A stretch of DNA of 60,134 nt from Acidobacteria bacterium UBA7540 (GCA_002478145.1 DLMI01000092.1:1-60134); one strand, 5' to 3'; numbered from the stretch's first letter, positions 1-7,798 are shown. Notes: generated from the sequence alone by a model not told the origin. Numbers and translations are program-made.

Positions 1-42
1 AGCGGAGCGAAGAATCTCGCTCTGGACCTTTCCGCCGACCAA
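1..42. repeat. Partial palindromic dispersed repeat (right part)
   Basis: This segment matches the middle of the copy at 2069-2186 almost base for base (gagcgaagaatctcgctctgg and on to ttccgccga). It is cut by the window edge. The same family recurs at 2358-2499, 10190-10338 and 50345-50502. Confidence 0.7.
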
Positions 43-49
43 CATTGGA

Positions 50-147
50 GATTGCCGATTGGCGATTGGTGATTGGCGAATGGCGATCGGTGATTGAATG
101 TCTGAAATCTGCAATCTGCAATCTGGAATCTGCAATCTGCAATCTGA
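50..147. repeat. Two heptanucleotide tandem arrays
   Basis: Positions 50-96 repeat gattggc/gattggt with point changes at a strict 7-nt period. Positions 101-147 switch to the word tctgcaa, also at period 7. No ORF with coding character overlaps them. Further heptamer arrays occur throughout the window. Confidence 0.85.
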
Positions 148-320
148 ACTCAGAAGTGAAACCCTGAGCTTTTAGCGATCAGCAAGAGCGGCTCAGTCTT
201 GTAACTGATAGCTGAGAGCTGACCCGCCGCGGCGGGATTGCTCACAGCGGGTACTGGTACCCTCGTAATGTTACCTTCGTACTAGCTCACGGCTGACACT
301 TTCGTAATAGCTGACGGCCG

Positions 321-529
321 TACCCTCGTAACTTGACGGGCTGATTAGAGCGCTCTAATGTGTGTTCGTCTGCACTTGTGTCATCTATTTGGATGCCGGG
401 AGATGCCCTCAGCGGCTCCTTTTAGGTTCTCATTTTGCCGCTGTGGGCGCCGGGTCGGTCGGGAGTGCCGGGCACGAGCCCGTTACGATACGCAATTGAC
501 GTGGTCGCGGGCCGTCGGACGGGGCAATG
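321..529. repeat. Long dispersed repeat, copy 1
   Basis: About 209 bp that recur with roughly 85-90 percent identity by eye at 3725-3937. It begins with a TTGACG plus palindrome block (344-359) and ends in a motif (451-496, cgggtcggtcgggagtgccg onwards) that also occurs alone at 1374-1413 and 4320-4370. Copy 1 runs directly into a redoxin gene fragment. Confidence 0.8.
333..361 (+). promoter_or_regulatory. Repeat-borne promoter-like block with 16-bp palindrome
   Basis: TTGACG at 333-338 is followed 17 nt later by TAATGT (356-361), and the spacer carries the perfect palindrome ATTAGAGCGCTCTAAT (344-359). The block is kept at 3750-3765 and, with one change and TTGACA, at 2293-2308. Preservation of the palindrome in three copies suggests a protein-binding site or structural end. 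The -10 match is weak, so promoter activity is only a possibility. Confidence 0.35.
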
Positions 530-738
530 CGGAGGAGAACCACCGCAAGGCAGCGCAGCACGGTTTTGAGTTTCCGGTGCTGCTTCAGGATAGGAAGTGG
601 AAGGTTTCAAGAGAGCACGGGACTCTGGCGACGCCGATAGCTTTTCTGATTGGGGAAGACGGTGTGATTGCCAGGGACGCGGCAGTCGGCAGAGACGCAC
701 TATTGGCTCTCGTCCGTGACCGCCGGGTTGGTCAATAA
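520..738 (+). pseudogene. Redoxin/TlpA-MauD-like thioredoxin-fold fragment (C-terminal part)
   Basis: The last 70 or so codons read as the C-terminal half of an AhpC/TSA or TlpA-type redoxin: a helix, the strand FEFPVLLQD, then VSREHGTLATPIAFLIGEDG with the family's cis-Pro region (ATP), and a final strand and helix. The N-terminal half with the CxxC motif is missing; the upstream reading frame runs through the dispersed repeat ending at 529, which has replaced it. An open frame from 358 exists, but its first 55 residues are repeat translation. The stop lies 11 nt before the next start, so the two genes were probably one operon. Fragment status is inferred from the missing active site. Confidence 0.55.
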
Positions 739-749
739 GGAGGAGTGAA

Positions 750-1367
750 ATGAGCGCGCTTTTGGACGACATATCGAGAATTACTGCCAGCTCGATTTCG
801 AGACGAGAAGCATTCAAGCTGGTCGGCGGAGCCGTGGGCGGCGCCCTATTAGCTTCCTTGGGCTTAGGACGGGCTTCCCGTGGCCTGGGGGCGCCGGCGC
901 CTGACCGGTGCCCCCGCTCCAGACCGGTCCCCTGCAATGGGAACTGCTATCCCCCAGGGTATAAGTGCTGCGGTCGGACGGTTTGCGACGGCGACGACAC
1001 TTGCTGCACGGACCACTGCTGCGAAAAGACAGGGGCCTGCTGCGGCAGCACGTGCTGTCCCGCAGGCCAGACGTGCGTCAAGGGAAAGTGCTGTCCCTCA
1101 GCCCAGTCCTGCTCGGGGACGTGCTGTCCCTCAGGCCACACGTGCGTCAACGGAAAGTGCTGTCCCTCAGCCCAGGTCTGCGGGGGCTTCTTGGGGTTCT
1201 TTGGGCGCATGTGCTGTACCTCAGGCCAGACGTGCATCAACGGAAGCTGCTGTCCCTCAGGCCAGTCCTGCAATGGTGGGAGGACCTGCTGCCCGTCGGG
1301 CCAAGTGTGCTGCGGTAACAGGTGCGTCAACCGGCACCCGTCCGGAAGCACTCCTTGTTTTGCTTAA
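750..1367 (+). CDS. Tat-type exported cysteine-rich repeat protein
   Basis: 205 residues with about 36 cysteines. The start is set by AGGAGG ten bases upstream. Residues 17-45 form a twin-arginine-like leader (SRREAFKLVGG, then a hydrophobic Ala/Gly/Leu stretch). After residue 50 the protein is a run of short modules of the type CCPSGQTCVNGKCC, resembling granulin or Stig1-like disulfide-knotted modules. No enzymatic motif is visible. It follows a truncated thioredoxin-fold gene by 11 nt; such a redoxin could have helped form its disulfides, as MauD does for the cysteine-rich methylamine dehydrogenase small subunit, but that is analogy only. Function is unknown; an extracytoplasmic, disulfide-stabilised protein is the most I infer. 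Other long frames over this gene come from its repetitive codons. Confidence 0.8.
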   Translation: MSALLDDISRITASSISRREAFKLVGGAVGGALLASLGLGRASRGLGAPAPDRCPRSRPVPCNGNCYPPGYKCCGRTVCDGDDTCCTDHCCEKTGACCGSTCCPAGQTCVKGKCCPSAQSCSGTCCPSGHTCVNGKCCPSAQVCGGFLGFFGRMCCTSGQTCINGSCCPSGQSCNGGRTCCPSGQVCCGNRCVNRHPSGSTPCFA

Positions 1368-1373
1368 TCCGCG

Positions 1374-1413
1374 CCGGGTCGGTCGGGAGTGCCGCGCGCG
1401 AGCCCGTTACGAC
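1374..1413. repeat. Short dispersed repeat (gggtcggtcgggagtgccg type)
   Basis: A solitary copy of the 3' motif of the long repeat, directly after the cysteine-rich gene. Its core gtgccgggcac (here degenerated) is palindromic. Compare 451-496, 3860-3905 and 4320-4370. Confidence 0.75.
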
Positions 1414-1417
1414 AGGA

Positions 1418-1458
1418 GATTGTCGATTGGTGATTGGTGATTGGCGATTGGTGATTGG
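1418..1458. repeat. Heptanucleotide tandem array
   Basis: Words gattggt/gattggc in five to six tandem units at period 7, the same words as at 50-96 and 2000-2042. Confidence 0.85.
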
Positions 1459-1489
1459 GTCCGTCCCGCAGGGCGGAATGGCCCACGGC

Positions 1490-1545
1490 GAAAGAAGGTG
1501 TGAAAAAATCGATTGCATTAACCACAGAGGCACAGAGGCACTGAG
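1490..1545. repeat. Left arm of fold-back element
   Basis: It matches the left arm of the complete fold-back element at 15689-15832 (aatcgattgcattaaccaca and flanks). The matching right arm is found at 1885-1943, on the far side of the zinc-ribbon gene. Confidence 0.7.
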
Positions 1546-1617
1546 AAAAAGAAGCTAGGAGAGAGCGTAGCCTCAAATCAAGCTTCCAAACGCTCCCTCA
1601 GAACGGAGCGAACGAAT

Positions 1618-1806
1618 ATGCCAATCCGTTGTTGCCCTATCTGTAAGAGTAAGAAGGTCACGCGTTCAATGCGGCGCGGCGCGCTGGATTTTCTGGTACT
1701 TCCCTTGCTTTTGCTGAGGCCGTTTCGTTGCGCAACTTGCGATAACCGTTACTATGACTGGTTCTTCAGCAAAAGGAGGGTTTCACGGCAACTGGTGCGC
1801 ACCTGA
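1618..1806 (+). CDS. Small zinc-ribbon protein
   Basis: 62 residues with two CxxC knuckles, CCPIC near residue 6 and CATC near residue 38, separated by a hydrophobic LVLPLLLLRPFRC segment. The pattern is that of short acidobacterial zinc-ribbon proteins with a basic SMRRG motif and an aromatic YYDWF tail; function is not known. The upstream ribosome site is poor. The two arms of a fold-back element lie on either side of it, so it may sit inside a split or composite copy. Real coding is supported by the ordered cysteine spacing rather than by length. Confidence 0.65.
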   Translation: MPIRCCPICKSKKVTRSMRRGALDFLVLPLLLLRPFRCATCDNRYYDWFFSKRRVSRQLVRT

Positions 1807-1884
1807 GTAAGGCAAGCCCCGTGGGATTCCCGTTTGGCGACGCTGGCACTGAAGGAGTCAGGAGGCAGAGGTCAGAAAAAGGGG

Positions 1885-1943
1885 TTTTCATGTCTCTTTG
1901 CCTCAGTGGTGAGAAGTCTGTTTCATAGTTCATTCACAGCTTC
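1885..1943. repeat. Right arm of fold-back element
   Basis: The segment from tgtctctttgcctcagtggt to ttcatagttcattcacagctt corresponds to the right arm of the element at 15689-15832. With the arm at 1490-1545 it brackets the zinc-ribbon gene. Confidence 0.65.
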
Positions 1944-1999
1944 ATGCGGCATGGTTTGCAGCGCCTGCAGGGATAGCGACGACAGAAAGGGGCGAGAGG

Positions 2000-2042
2000 C
2001 TGATTGCCGATTGGTGATTGGTGATTGGTGATTGGCGATTGG
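2000..2042. repeat. Heptanucleotide tandem array
   Basis: Six tandem units of gattggt/gattggc/gattgcc with period 7. Confidence 0.85.
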
Positions 2043-2068
2043 GTCTGTCCCGCAGAGCGGGATCCCGC

Positions 2069-2186
2069 CATGCTGTCATTCTGAGCGCAGCGGAGCGGAG
2101 CGAAGAATCTCGCTCTGGACTTTTCCGCCGACAAACAGCAGAGCGAGATGCTTCGTCCCGACAAGTCGGGACTCAGCATGACAGAC
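2069..2186. repeat. Palindromic dispersed repeat
   Basis: Begins catgctgtcattctgagcg and ends in the near-complement gggactcagcatgacag, with inner arms gcgaagaatctcgctct and agagcgagatgcttcg. It folds as one long hairpin. The trailing block gacagacccgaaagtagtat recurs near 12832-12851. Confidence 0.8.
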
Positions 2187-2197
2187 CCGAAAGTAGT

Positions 2198-2240
2198 ATG
2201 AGAGCTGATAGCTGATAGCTGACGGCTGAGGGCTAATAGC
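2198..2240. repeat. Heptanucleotide tandem array (agctgat words)
   Basis: agctgat/agctgac/ggctgag units at period 7; a shorter array of the same words is at 202-226 and 2531-2552. Confidence 0.8.
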
Positions 2241-2357
2241 CTTGTAATTTTCATCATTAGTTAATGCCGCTATCAGCACTTGACAGGCTTTAATTAGAAC
2301 GCTCTAATGTGTCTTCGTCTGGAGTCTGAAGTCGGAGGTGAAACCCTCGGCCGCGAA

Positions 2358-2499
2358 CAGGCTGCGGAAAGACCCTTGCAAGCTGTCATTCCGAGCGGAG
2401 CGAGGAATCTCGCTCTGAGTGTTTTCAAGCCAATGCGAGATTCCTCGTCGCCTGGGGCTCCTCGGAATGACACCCCAAACGAGTTTTTCCGCAGCCTGC
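2358..2499. repeat. MITE-like inverted-repeat element, copy A
   Basis: Ends are caggctgcgg and ccgcagcctg, with inner complementary arms gtcattccgagcggagcgag and cctcggaatgac. Same architecture as the copies at 10190-10338 and 50345-50502. About 142 bp and non-coding. Confidence 0.85.
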
Positions 2500-2558
2500 C
2501 AGCGATCAGCAAGAACACCTGGTCGTAATTGGGAGCTGAGAGCTGACGGCTGGTACTA

Positions 2559-3697
2559 GTGTTATGCGTCTAACGCTTCTTTACAATGCCTGATTTTTTT
2601 CATGATCCTGGAAGCGGTCGCAGTCCAGATGAACGGACGAGGGTTACGGTTATTCTCTCGAAGGTATTCAGAGATGGCGCGATTGAGTTCGGTGACGCTT
2701 TGAAACGTTCCGCGTCGGATGCGCTTGCGGGTGATTTCGGCAAACCACCGCTCCACCAAGTTCAGCCACGAGGCGCCGGTGGGGGTGAAGTGCAAGTGGT
2801 AGCGCGGGTGGGTGGCGAACCAAGCCTGTACCTTCGGGTGGGTGTGCGTGCCATAGTTGTCGAGGATCATATGGATGTCCCGCCGACGCGGCGTGGCCCG
2901 CTCGATCTGTTCCAGAAACGCCAGGAACTCGATGTGGCGCTGCCGCGGCAGACAGCTACCGATAACCGTTCCCTCCAACACATTGAGTGCGGCAAACAAC
3001 GTCGTGGTGCCGTGTCGGATGTAGTCGTGGGTTTGCCGGGCGGGAATCCCCGGTCGCAACGGCAGCACCGGCTGAGTTCGATCCAGGGCCTGAATCTGGC
3101 CCTTTTCATCCACGCACAGCACCAAGGCCTTGTCGGGCGGGTTCAGATACAACCCCACCACATCCCGCAGCTTGTGCACGAAATCGGGATCCCGGCTGAG
3201 CTTGAAGGTCTCGGTCCGATGCGGCTGCAGGCCGTGGGCCCGCCAGATGCGCCGCACGGTAGCTTCACTCACCCCTTGCGAGCGGGCCAGCGTGCGGCTG
3301 CTCCAGTGCGTGGCATCCCGAGGCGTGGTGTGCAGGGTGGCGTTCACGATGGCCTCCACCTGCCGAGCCCCTATGCGCTTGCGCCGCCCGGGCCGAGGGG
3401 CGTCTCGCAGCAGCCCGGCAACGCCGACCTGCGCGTAGCGCTGACGCCATAACAAAATCGTCGGGCGGGTGACGTCCAACTGTTTGGCCAAGTGATTATT
3501 GGAAATCCCTTCTGCGGCTCCCAGAATGATCCGAGCGCGAAGGGCCACCTTCTGCGCGGTGTTGCGACCGCGCACCAGGCCTTCGAGGAGATCGCGATCC
3601 CCCGAGGCCAGCAACAGACGTCGGGCAGAGATCCACATTGTGACGCGAGCATAACAGAATCTGCCCTCATTGTATAGCTATTTATGACGCATAACAC
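2559..3697. mobile_element. IS630-family insertion sequence, intact
   Basis: 1,139 bp bounded by the perfect 12-bp inverted repeats GTGTTATGCGTC (2559-2570) and GACGCATAACAC (3686-3697). TA is duplicated at 2557-2558 and 3698-3699; rejoining the flanks gives CTAG, the target preferred by IS630-type elements. It carries a single transposase gene on the minus strand. Its host sequence is the repeat and heptamer DNA upstream of long repeat copy 2. Confidence 0.95.
2562..3638 (-). CDS. IS630-family DDE transposase
   Basis: 358 residues, full length for the family and without internal stops. The N-terminus carries a helix-turn-helix (ISNNHLAKQLDVTRPTILLWRQRY, roughly residues 45-70) and a second DNA-binding segment with GVSEATVRRIWRAHGL. 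The catalytic triad is visible as VDEKGQ (about residue 175), ILDNYGTH (about 258) and SWLNLVERWF (about 294). The enzyme cuts and joins DNA at CTAG targets. The gene ends just inside the left inverted repeat. The GC-rich, uninterrupted frame suggests recent activity. A 288-residue open frame on the opposite strand is its shadow. Confidence 0.95.
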   Translation of the reverse strand: MWISARRLLLASGDRDLLEGLVRGRNTAQKVALRARIILGAAEGISNNHLAKQLDVTRPTILLWRQRYAQVGVAGLLRDAPRPGRRKRIGARQVEAIVNATLHTTPRDATHWSSRTLARSQGVSEATVRRIWRAHGLQPHRTETFKLSRDPDFVHKLRDVVGLYLNPPDKALVLCVDEKGQIQALDRTQPVLPLRPGIPARQTHDYIRHGTTTLFAALNVLEGTVIGSCLPRQRHIEFLAFLEQIERATPRRRDIHMILDNYGTHTHPKVQAWFATHPRYHLHFTPTGASWLNLVERWFAEITRKRIRRGTFQSVTELNRAISEYLRENNRNPRPFIWTATASRIMKKIRHCKEALDA

Positions 3698-3724
3698 TAG
3701 TACCTTCGTAATACCTTCGGCTGG

Positions 3725-3937
3725 TACGCCCGTAACTTGACGGGCTCTGATTAGAGCGCTCTAATGTGTGTTTGTGCGGACTCGTATCATCTATTCGGAT
3801 GCCGGGAAATGCCCTCAGCGGCTCTTCTTAGGTTCTCATCGTGCCGCTGTGGGCGCCGTGCCGGATCGGTCGGGAGTGCCGGGCACGAGCCCGTTACGAT
3901 ACGCAATTGACGTGGTCGTGGGCCGTCGGCCGGGGCC
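3725..3937. repeat. Long dispersed repeat, copy 2
   Basis: Matches 321-529 along its length, including the TTGACG block, the ATTAGAGCGCTCTAAT palindrome (3750-3765) and the terminal motif at 3860-3905. The IS630 element lies just upstream. Confidence 0.8.
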
Positions 3938-4611
3938 ATGGCGTTCTTAACTATTCTGCTCGAGGGGGAATCGCCGTTGATTGCTCCAATGGAGTATGGG
4001 GATCGTGCCGCCGTATCCCTCGAAGGCTTCGCCATCGACGATCAGGGTCTTGTCCATCCGAGCGCACACGTGGGAGCTGAAGCAGGCGTATCTTCTAGGA
4101 GGAACAGGTAGAATGCCGCGGAATGAGTATTCGACAGTACCTGGAGCGCCTGAATCTCTAAGTGCCTCTACAGAATCTACAGTAGAGACGAATGCAGTGG
4201 ATTGGTTCAAGCTGATGTTTGATAGTTGCTAAGAAGTGCGTCAAGCTGGGCACCGCTGCGCGGTATTTGAGAATCCCTCAGACTCGGCTTCTCACACTTC
4301 GGTTAGGTGAGTGGAGGCGCCGTGCCGGATCGGTCGGGAGTGCCGGGCACGAGCCCGCTACGATACGCAAACGGAGCAAAACTTAACCGTGGGAAACTCA
4401 CCACGAGTATAAAATTTAGAGCACGCTCCTGGGGCAATAAGTGTAAGAGGAGGAGATACCCACGAGACGCGAAATTGCAGGTGGTCCACCGACGCGTGGG
4501 TGTCGCGAGGTTTTGCAACCAACTGCCAAGATGTACGCCAGAAATGAAGCGGGTGAACGGATAAGGACACCTGGAGTTCTTCCCGCAAAGGGAGACTTAA
4601 AGGAGCAGACC
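3938..4611. other. Gene-poor interval with two doubtful mini-ORFs and one short repeat
   Basis: No convincing gene. An ATG at 3938 opens a 57-codon frame to 4111 without a ribosome site. An ATG at 4113 preceded by AGGAGG (4097-4102) opens a 39-codon frame to 4232; neither product resembles a family I know, and they may be gene remnants. Positions 4320-4370 hold another copy of the gtcgggagtgccgggcacgag repeat. The last 100 bases are the leader of the next gene. Confidence 0.5.
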
Positions 4612-7365
4612 ATGAGCGCCAAGAAGAGTTTCTTTAACAAGCTGTCCCTCGCTGCGATCGTTTTCGGTATGGTGGTGATCCCTTCGGTTTTCACCGGGTC
4701 GGCGTTTGGACAAGATTTTAAGAGGCCGGATGGGAGCGTGCCGCTTCCGATGGACTGGAGCAATCAGCACCTGATCTATACCGTAGGGTTCACGCGGGAG
4801 CAGGCGTCGAAGATGCAGAGCGATCCGCGCTATTTCGTAGCGACGCGCTTGCACGGCAAGGCGCTGGCTGACGAGAGCGCTGCCATTGGAAATCCAACTA
4901 TCACAAGAACAACCGCTGCAAGCGCAACCGCCTGGCCACCAACCTTAGTGAAGAAGAAGAGCGCAAAGCTCGCGCTGAACAAGGACTGGGCCGTTTCACT
5001 GGGCGGGACGGGCGGCGTCGCTCAGGGTATGTCGCCTGCCAAGTTTGTCTTCGACGTCAACGCGCCGCCAAGCTGCACCAACGATTTCGCGGTGTTCCCC
5101 GTCGCTGCCGGGACCGGGAACACACGGGGCTCCATTGTTGGCACGTTCAGCACCACCGCCTTGTCCGGCACTGGCACTGTAGAATTCACCGTAACTCCGA
5201 CCGGCGGAACCGCGGTTAACCTGAGCTTGACCGCCAGCACTACCGTGAACACAGGAACAGACTTCGAGGTGGCCACCAGCACGGGTCAAACGAACGCGAA
5301 CGCCAACGCGACCAATCTGGCGGCCGCGATCAATCGCAATCTCAATAATGGTTACCCCCTCGGCCGTATCGTGGCCATTGCATCCACCAACACGGTCACC
5401 GTCTACATGCTCACACCGGGGAACCGGGTGGCGCTGACCGTGCCTACCACCGTAACCAGTTTAACCTGGGGGACCCCTTCAACCCCGACGAACGGCAGTC
5501 AGGCCAACATCGTCGGATTCAATTACCTCTACAGCGGGTCGGGGACGCCCCTGTGCATGGGTAAGACCAATCCAGAATTCATCTTTTCCTATGCCTCCGG
5601 CGTCGGACCCGTAGCCACCTCGCCCGTGATCTCGGGCAGCGGCACAAAAATCGCTTACGTCGAGAACGACACGACCCTCGGCGCGATCCTGCACGTGCTG
5701 ACGTTCGCCAGCGGTAACACCGAATACGGGACGGCCACCGCCTGCGCCAGCAACAATAACGGCGGGAGCACCTTGCCGACCTGCGCAACCAACCCGGTGA
5801 TTCCGGGCAGCACCTTAAATAGCACCGCGACGGACTTCATGCTTCCTTTGGGTTTGGTCACCAACGTGACCACGGGAATAGATTCGTTTTCGTCTCCGTT
5901 CGTTAACTTCGGGGACGATACCGCCTTTATCGGCGACGACAAAGGTTACCTGTACTCCGTCACCGGGGTGTTCTGGGGGACGCCGGCGCATGCAGGGGGG
6001 AGCTTCCCCGTCTCGGTTAGCGCCAACAAGCTCTCCTCCCCGGTGGTTGATGTGTCCAATACCGGCAACATTTTCGTCGGGGATAGCGGCGGTTACTTTT
6101 ACAACTACTCGTCGGGCGGAACTCTGGAAGGAACAAAGCTAACGATCAGCACAAGCACGGCGGGCGGCATTCGCGACGGCGCGATCGTTGACTCGACGAA
6201 CTTGGTGGGCTATGTCGTAGGGGGCTGCAACAGTGATGGCGCCTCCCGACTCACCCAATTTTGGTTCACAACCTCCACCCTGACGGACAAGGTAGACTTC
6301 GACCTCACTACTAATAACTGCTCTAGCCCTTACCCCCCGATGTACTCCCCCACGCCGGATAACAACTACTATACCAAAGGAATCAGCTCGGGTACCGACG
6401 GCAATAACGGCGAGCTGCTCACATGCCAGACCGCCAACAGCAACCCTGGCTACCATGTGAAGCAGTGGCAGTTCGCGTCGAAGGCCCTGGACACCTCGGG
6501 CCCCGAATACAATGTTTCCAATGATGTCGGCAGCACCCCCCCCACTTGCTCGCCGCTCAACGAGTTCTACGGCAATCCGGTGGGAGTGACCATAACGGCG
6601 GTTTCGCAAAGCACGACTGCAGTCACCATAGCCGCGAGTAACAGTTTCGTTGTCAACGACGTGGTCGGCATCTCTGGCGTAGCTTCCGGCAGCGGCAGTT
6701 GCACTCCCACTGCTGCTGCTGACATCGAAGGGGTGCACATCATTGCAACGAGAAGCTCGTCGAGCTTTACATTTACCGGTGGGGATGGCACCGCGTTCGG
6801 CACAGGCCTTTGCACCCTGAGCAGCCCAACTGCCACGCTCGTTGGATATGCCGCCACCGCAGTTTCGCAATCCGGGACTACAGTAACTGTAACCACCCCG
6901 ACCAACGCACTCGTCAACGGACAAACGGTTACCATCGCCGGCGTCTCGGGCGGCGGGACCGGGTGCCCGACGGGCGGCGCTGCTGCCATCAATGGGGAAC
7001 AGGTCCTCACATCGCAAGCTTCAACGTCCATAGCGTTCAATAGTACCCTTAGCGCCACGAGCGGCTGCACCTACACCACTACAGGAGCAACTGTCACGGG
7101 CCCCACGCAGGATTACTTGTTCTTTGGATTGACCACACCCGAACTGTACACCTGGACATTGCCGATGACGGGTAGTACCAGTGGCCCGACGGTGACAGCC
7201 AGCCCCGCCCCCGCCGGTGGGACGAGCGCCATCATCGTGGACAACGATTCAAGCTCTGGGCAGGCCGCGAGCCTCTACTTCGGTACGCTGGCGACGTCAA
7301 CCAGCCAGTGCGGATCGACCGCGGCGTATTGCGCGGTCAAGCTAACGCAGTCCGGGTTGCTGTAA
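4612..7365 (+). CDS. Large Sec-exported beta-propeller-like surface protein
   Basis: 917 residues. ATG at 4612 follows AAAGGAGCAG at good spacing; an in-frame start at 4513 lacks one. Residues 1-34 are a Sec signal ending GSAFGQ. The mature chain is rich in Ser, Thr, Gly and Asn. Residues about 310-640 carry short strand-turn repeats with motifs such as TKIAYVENDTT and SSPVVDVSNTGNIFVGDSGG, like PQQ/WD-type beta-propeller blades. Residues about 655-830 hold two tandem modules starting TAVSQS.TTVT, each with a V.DVVGISGV-type strand and two cysteines, similar to FCCH-like modules of bacterial surface proteins. Paired cysteines suggest an oxidising extracytoplasmic location. No catalytic motif is seen; it stands alone transcriptionally. 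Function unknown; adhesion or surface layer are guesses. Confidence 0.8.
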   Translation: MSAKKSFFNKLSLAAIVFGMVVIPSVFTGSAFGQDFKRPDGSVPLPMDWSNQHLIYTVGFTREQASKMQSDPRYFVATRLHGKALADESAAIGNPTITRTTAASATAWPPTLVKKKSAKLALNKDWAVSLGGTGGVAQGMSPAKFVFDVNAPPSCTNDFAVFPVAAGTGNTRGSIVGTFSTTALSGTGTVEFTVTPTGGTAVNLSLTASTTVNTGTDFEVATSTGQTNANANATNLAAAINRNLNNGYPLGRIVAIASTNTVTVYMLTPGNRVALTVPTTVTSLTWGTPSTPTNGSQANIVGFNYLYSGSGTPLCMGKTNPEFIFSYASGVGPVATSPVISGSGTKIAYVENDTTLGAILHVLTFASGNTEYGTATACASNNNGGSTLPTCATNPVIPGSTLNSTATDFMLPLGLVTNVTTGIDSFSSPFVNFGDDTAFIGDDKGYLYSVTGVFWGTPAHAGGSFPVSVSANKLSSPVVDVSNTGNIFVGDSGGYFYNYSSGGTLEGTKLTISTSTAGGIRDGAIVDSTNLVGYVVGGCNSDGASRLTQFWFTTSTLTDKVDFDLTTNNCSSPYPPMYSPTPDNNYYTKGISSGTDGNNGELLTCQTANSNPGYHVKQWQFASKALDTSGPEYNVSNDVGSTPPTCSPLNEFYGNPVGVTITAVSQSTTAVTIAASNSFVVNDVVGISGVASGSGSCTPTAAADIEGVHIIATRSSSSFTFTGGDGTAFGTGLCTLSSPTATLVGYAATAVSQSGTTVTVTTPTNALVNGQTVTIAGVSGGGTGCPTGGAAAINGEQVLTSQASTSIAFNSTLSATSGCTYTTTGATVTGPTQDYLFFGLTTPELYTWTLPMTGSTSGPTVTASPAPAGGTSAIIVDNDSSSGQAASLYFGTLATSTSQCGSTAAYCAVKLTQSGLL

Positions 7366-7618
7366 TTCGCCGCTCATGCCATCCTCTTGCGAGCGAGGTA
7401 TGTTAAAATCTCGCAGAGTGAAAGTGAGAGAATCTGGAAGAGGGTTATTGCCTGGGTTTTTAGGGAGTAAGCAGCATATCAGGGAGGCCTGGATCTGCGG
7501 GCTTGCGGAAAATGCCCGGGACACGAGTTCCGTACGTTGGGAAGCAGGTTTATCCTGCCGGGTCAATGTGACGATATGTTTCTCGTGGCAATATGTTTCT
7601 TAATCGGAGGTTATCATC
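7366..7618 (+). promoter_or_regulatory. Leader of the peptide cluster with a 10-nt direct repeat
   Basis: About 250 bp without a gene. ATATGTTTCT occurs at 7574-7583 and again at 7591-7600, a 17-nt offset, immediately before the GGAGG (7606-7610) of the precursor gene. A short inverted repeat, gcaggtttatcctgc, lies at about 7542-7556. The direct repeat could bind a regulator; no clear -35/-10 pair was identified. Confidence 0.35.
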
Positions 7619-7798
7619 ATGAGGCAGCGAGAAGACACTGATCGGCGCGCCAGTCCTTTGGACGCGCAGCAGGGGGTGCGAAAGCCCTACCGGAAACCTG
7701 AGGTGCGCCACGAGCAGGTCTTTGAAACCAAGGCGCTGAGCTGTGGCAAGCTGCAGACCACCCAGGGACAGTGCCACTATAACAGAAGAAACTCATGA
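7619..7798 (+). CDS. Candidate RiPP-type precursor peptide
   Basis: 59 residues, below the usual ORF length cut-off. ATG at 7619 follows GGAGG by 8 nt, and the stop TGA shares ATGA with the next start (7795), so the two genes are translationally coupled. The leader carries KPYRKPEV (residues 22-29), a YxxP motif of the kind recognised by PqqD-type RRE domains in lasso and related peptides, followed by VFETKALSCGK. The putative core has Cys42 and Cys52 ten residues apart and ends in Ser59. Genes for a PqqD protein, a radical SAM enzyme, an HPr-kinase-like kinase, a nucleotidyltransferase, a peptidase and an exporter follow. I infer a modified, secreted peptide; the modification is unknown. Confidence 0.75.
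   Translation: MRQREDTDRRASPLDAQQGVRKPYRKPEVRHEQVFETKALSCGKLQTTQGQCHYNRRNS

Noticed and set aside
880..1440. Alternative long frames over the cysteine-rich gene, both strands
   Set aside because: Products are low-complexity translations of the repetitive codons; only the frame from 750 has a leader and a ribosome site.
2586..3452. 288-residue plus-strand open frame
   Set aside because: Antisense to the IS630 transposase, whose DDE motifs and length are unambiguous.
6139..7017. 292-residue minus-strand frame
   Set aside because: Shadow of the large exported protein; no family features.
7376..7603. 75-residue frame upstream of the precursor
   Set aside because: No ribosome site and no coding character; overlaps the leader with direct repeats.
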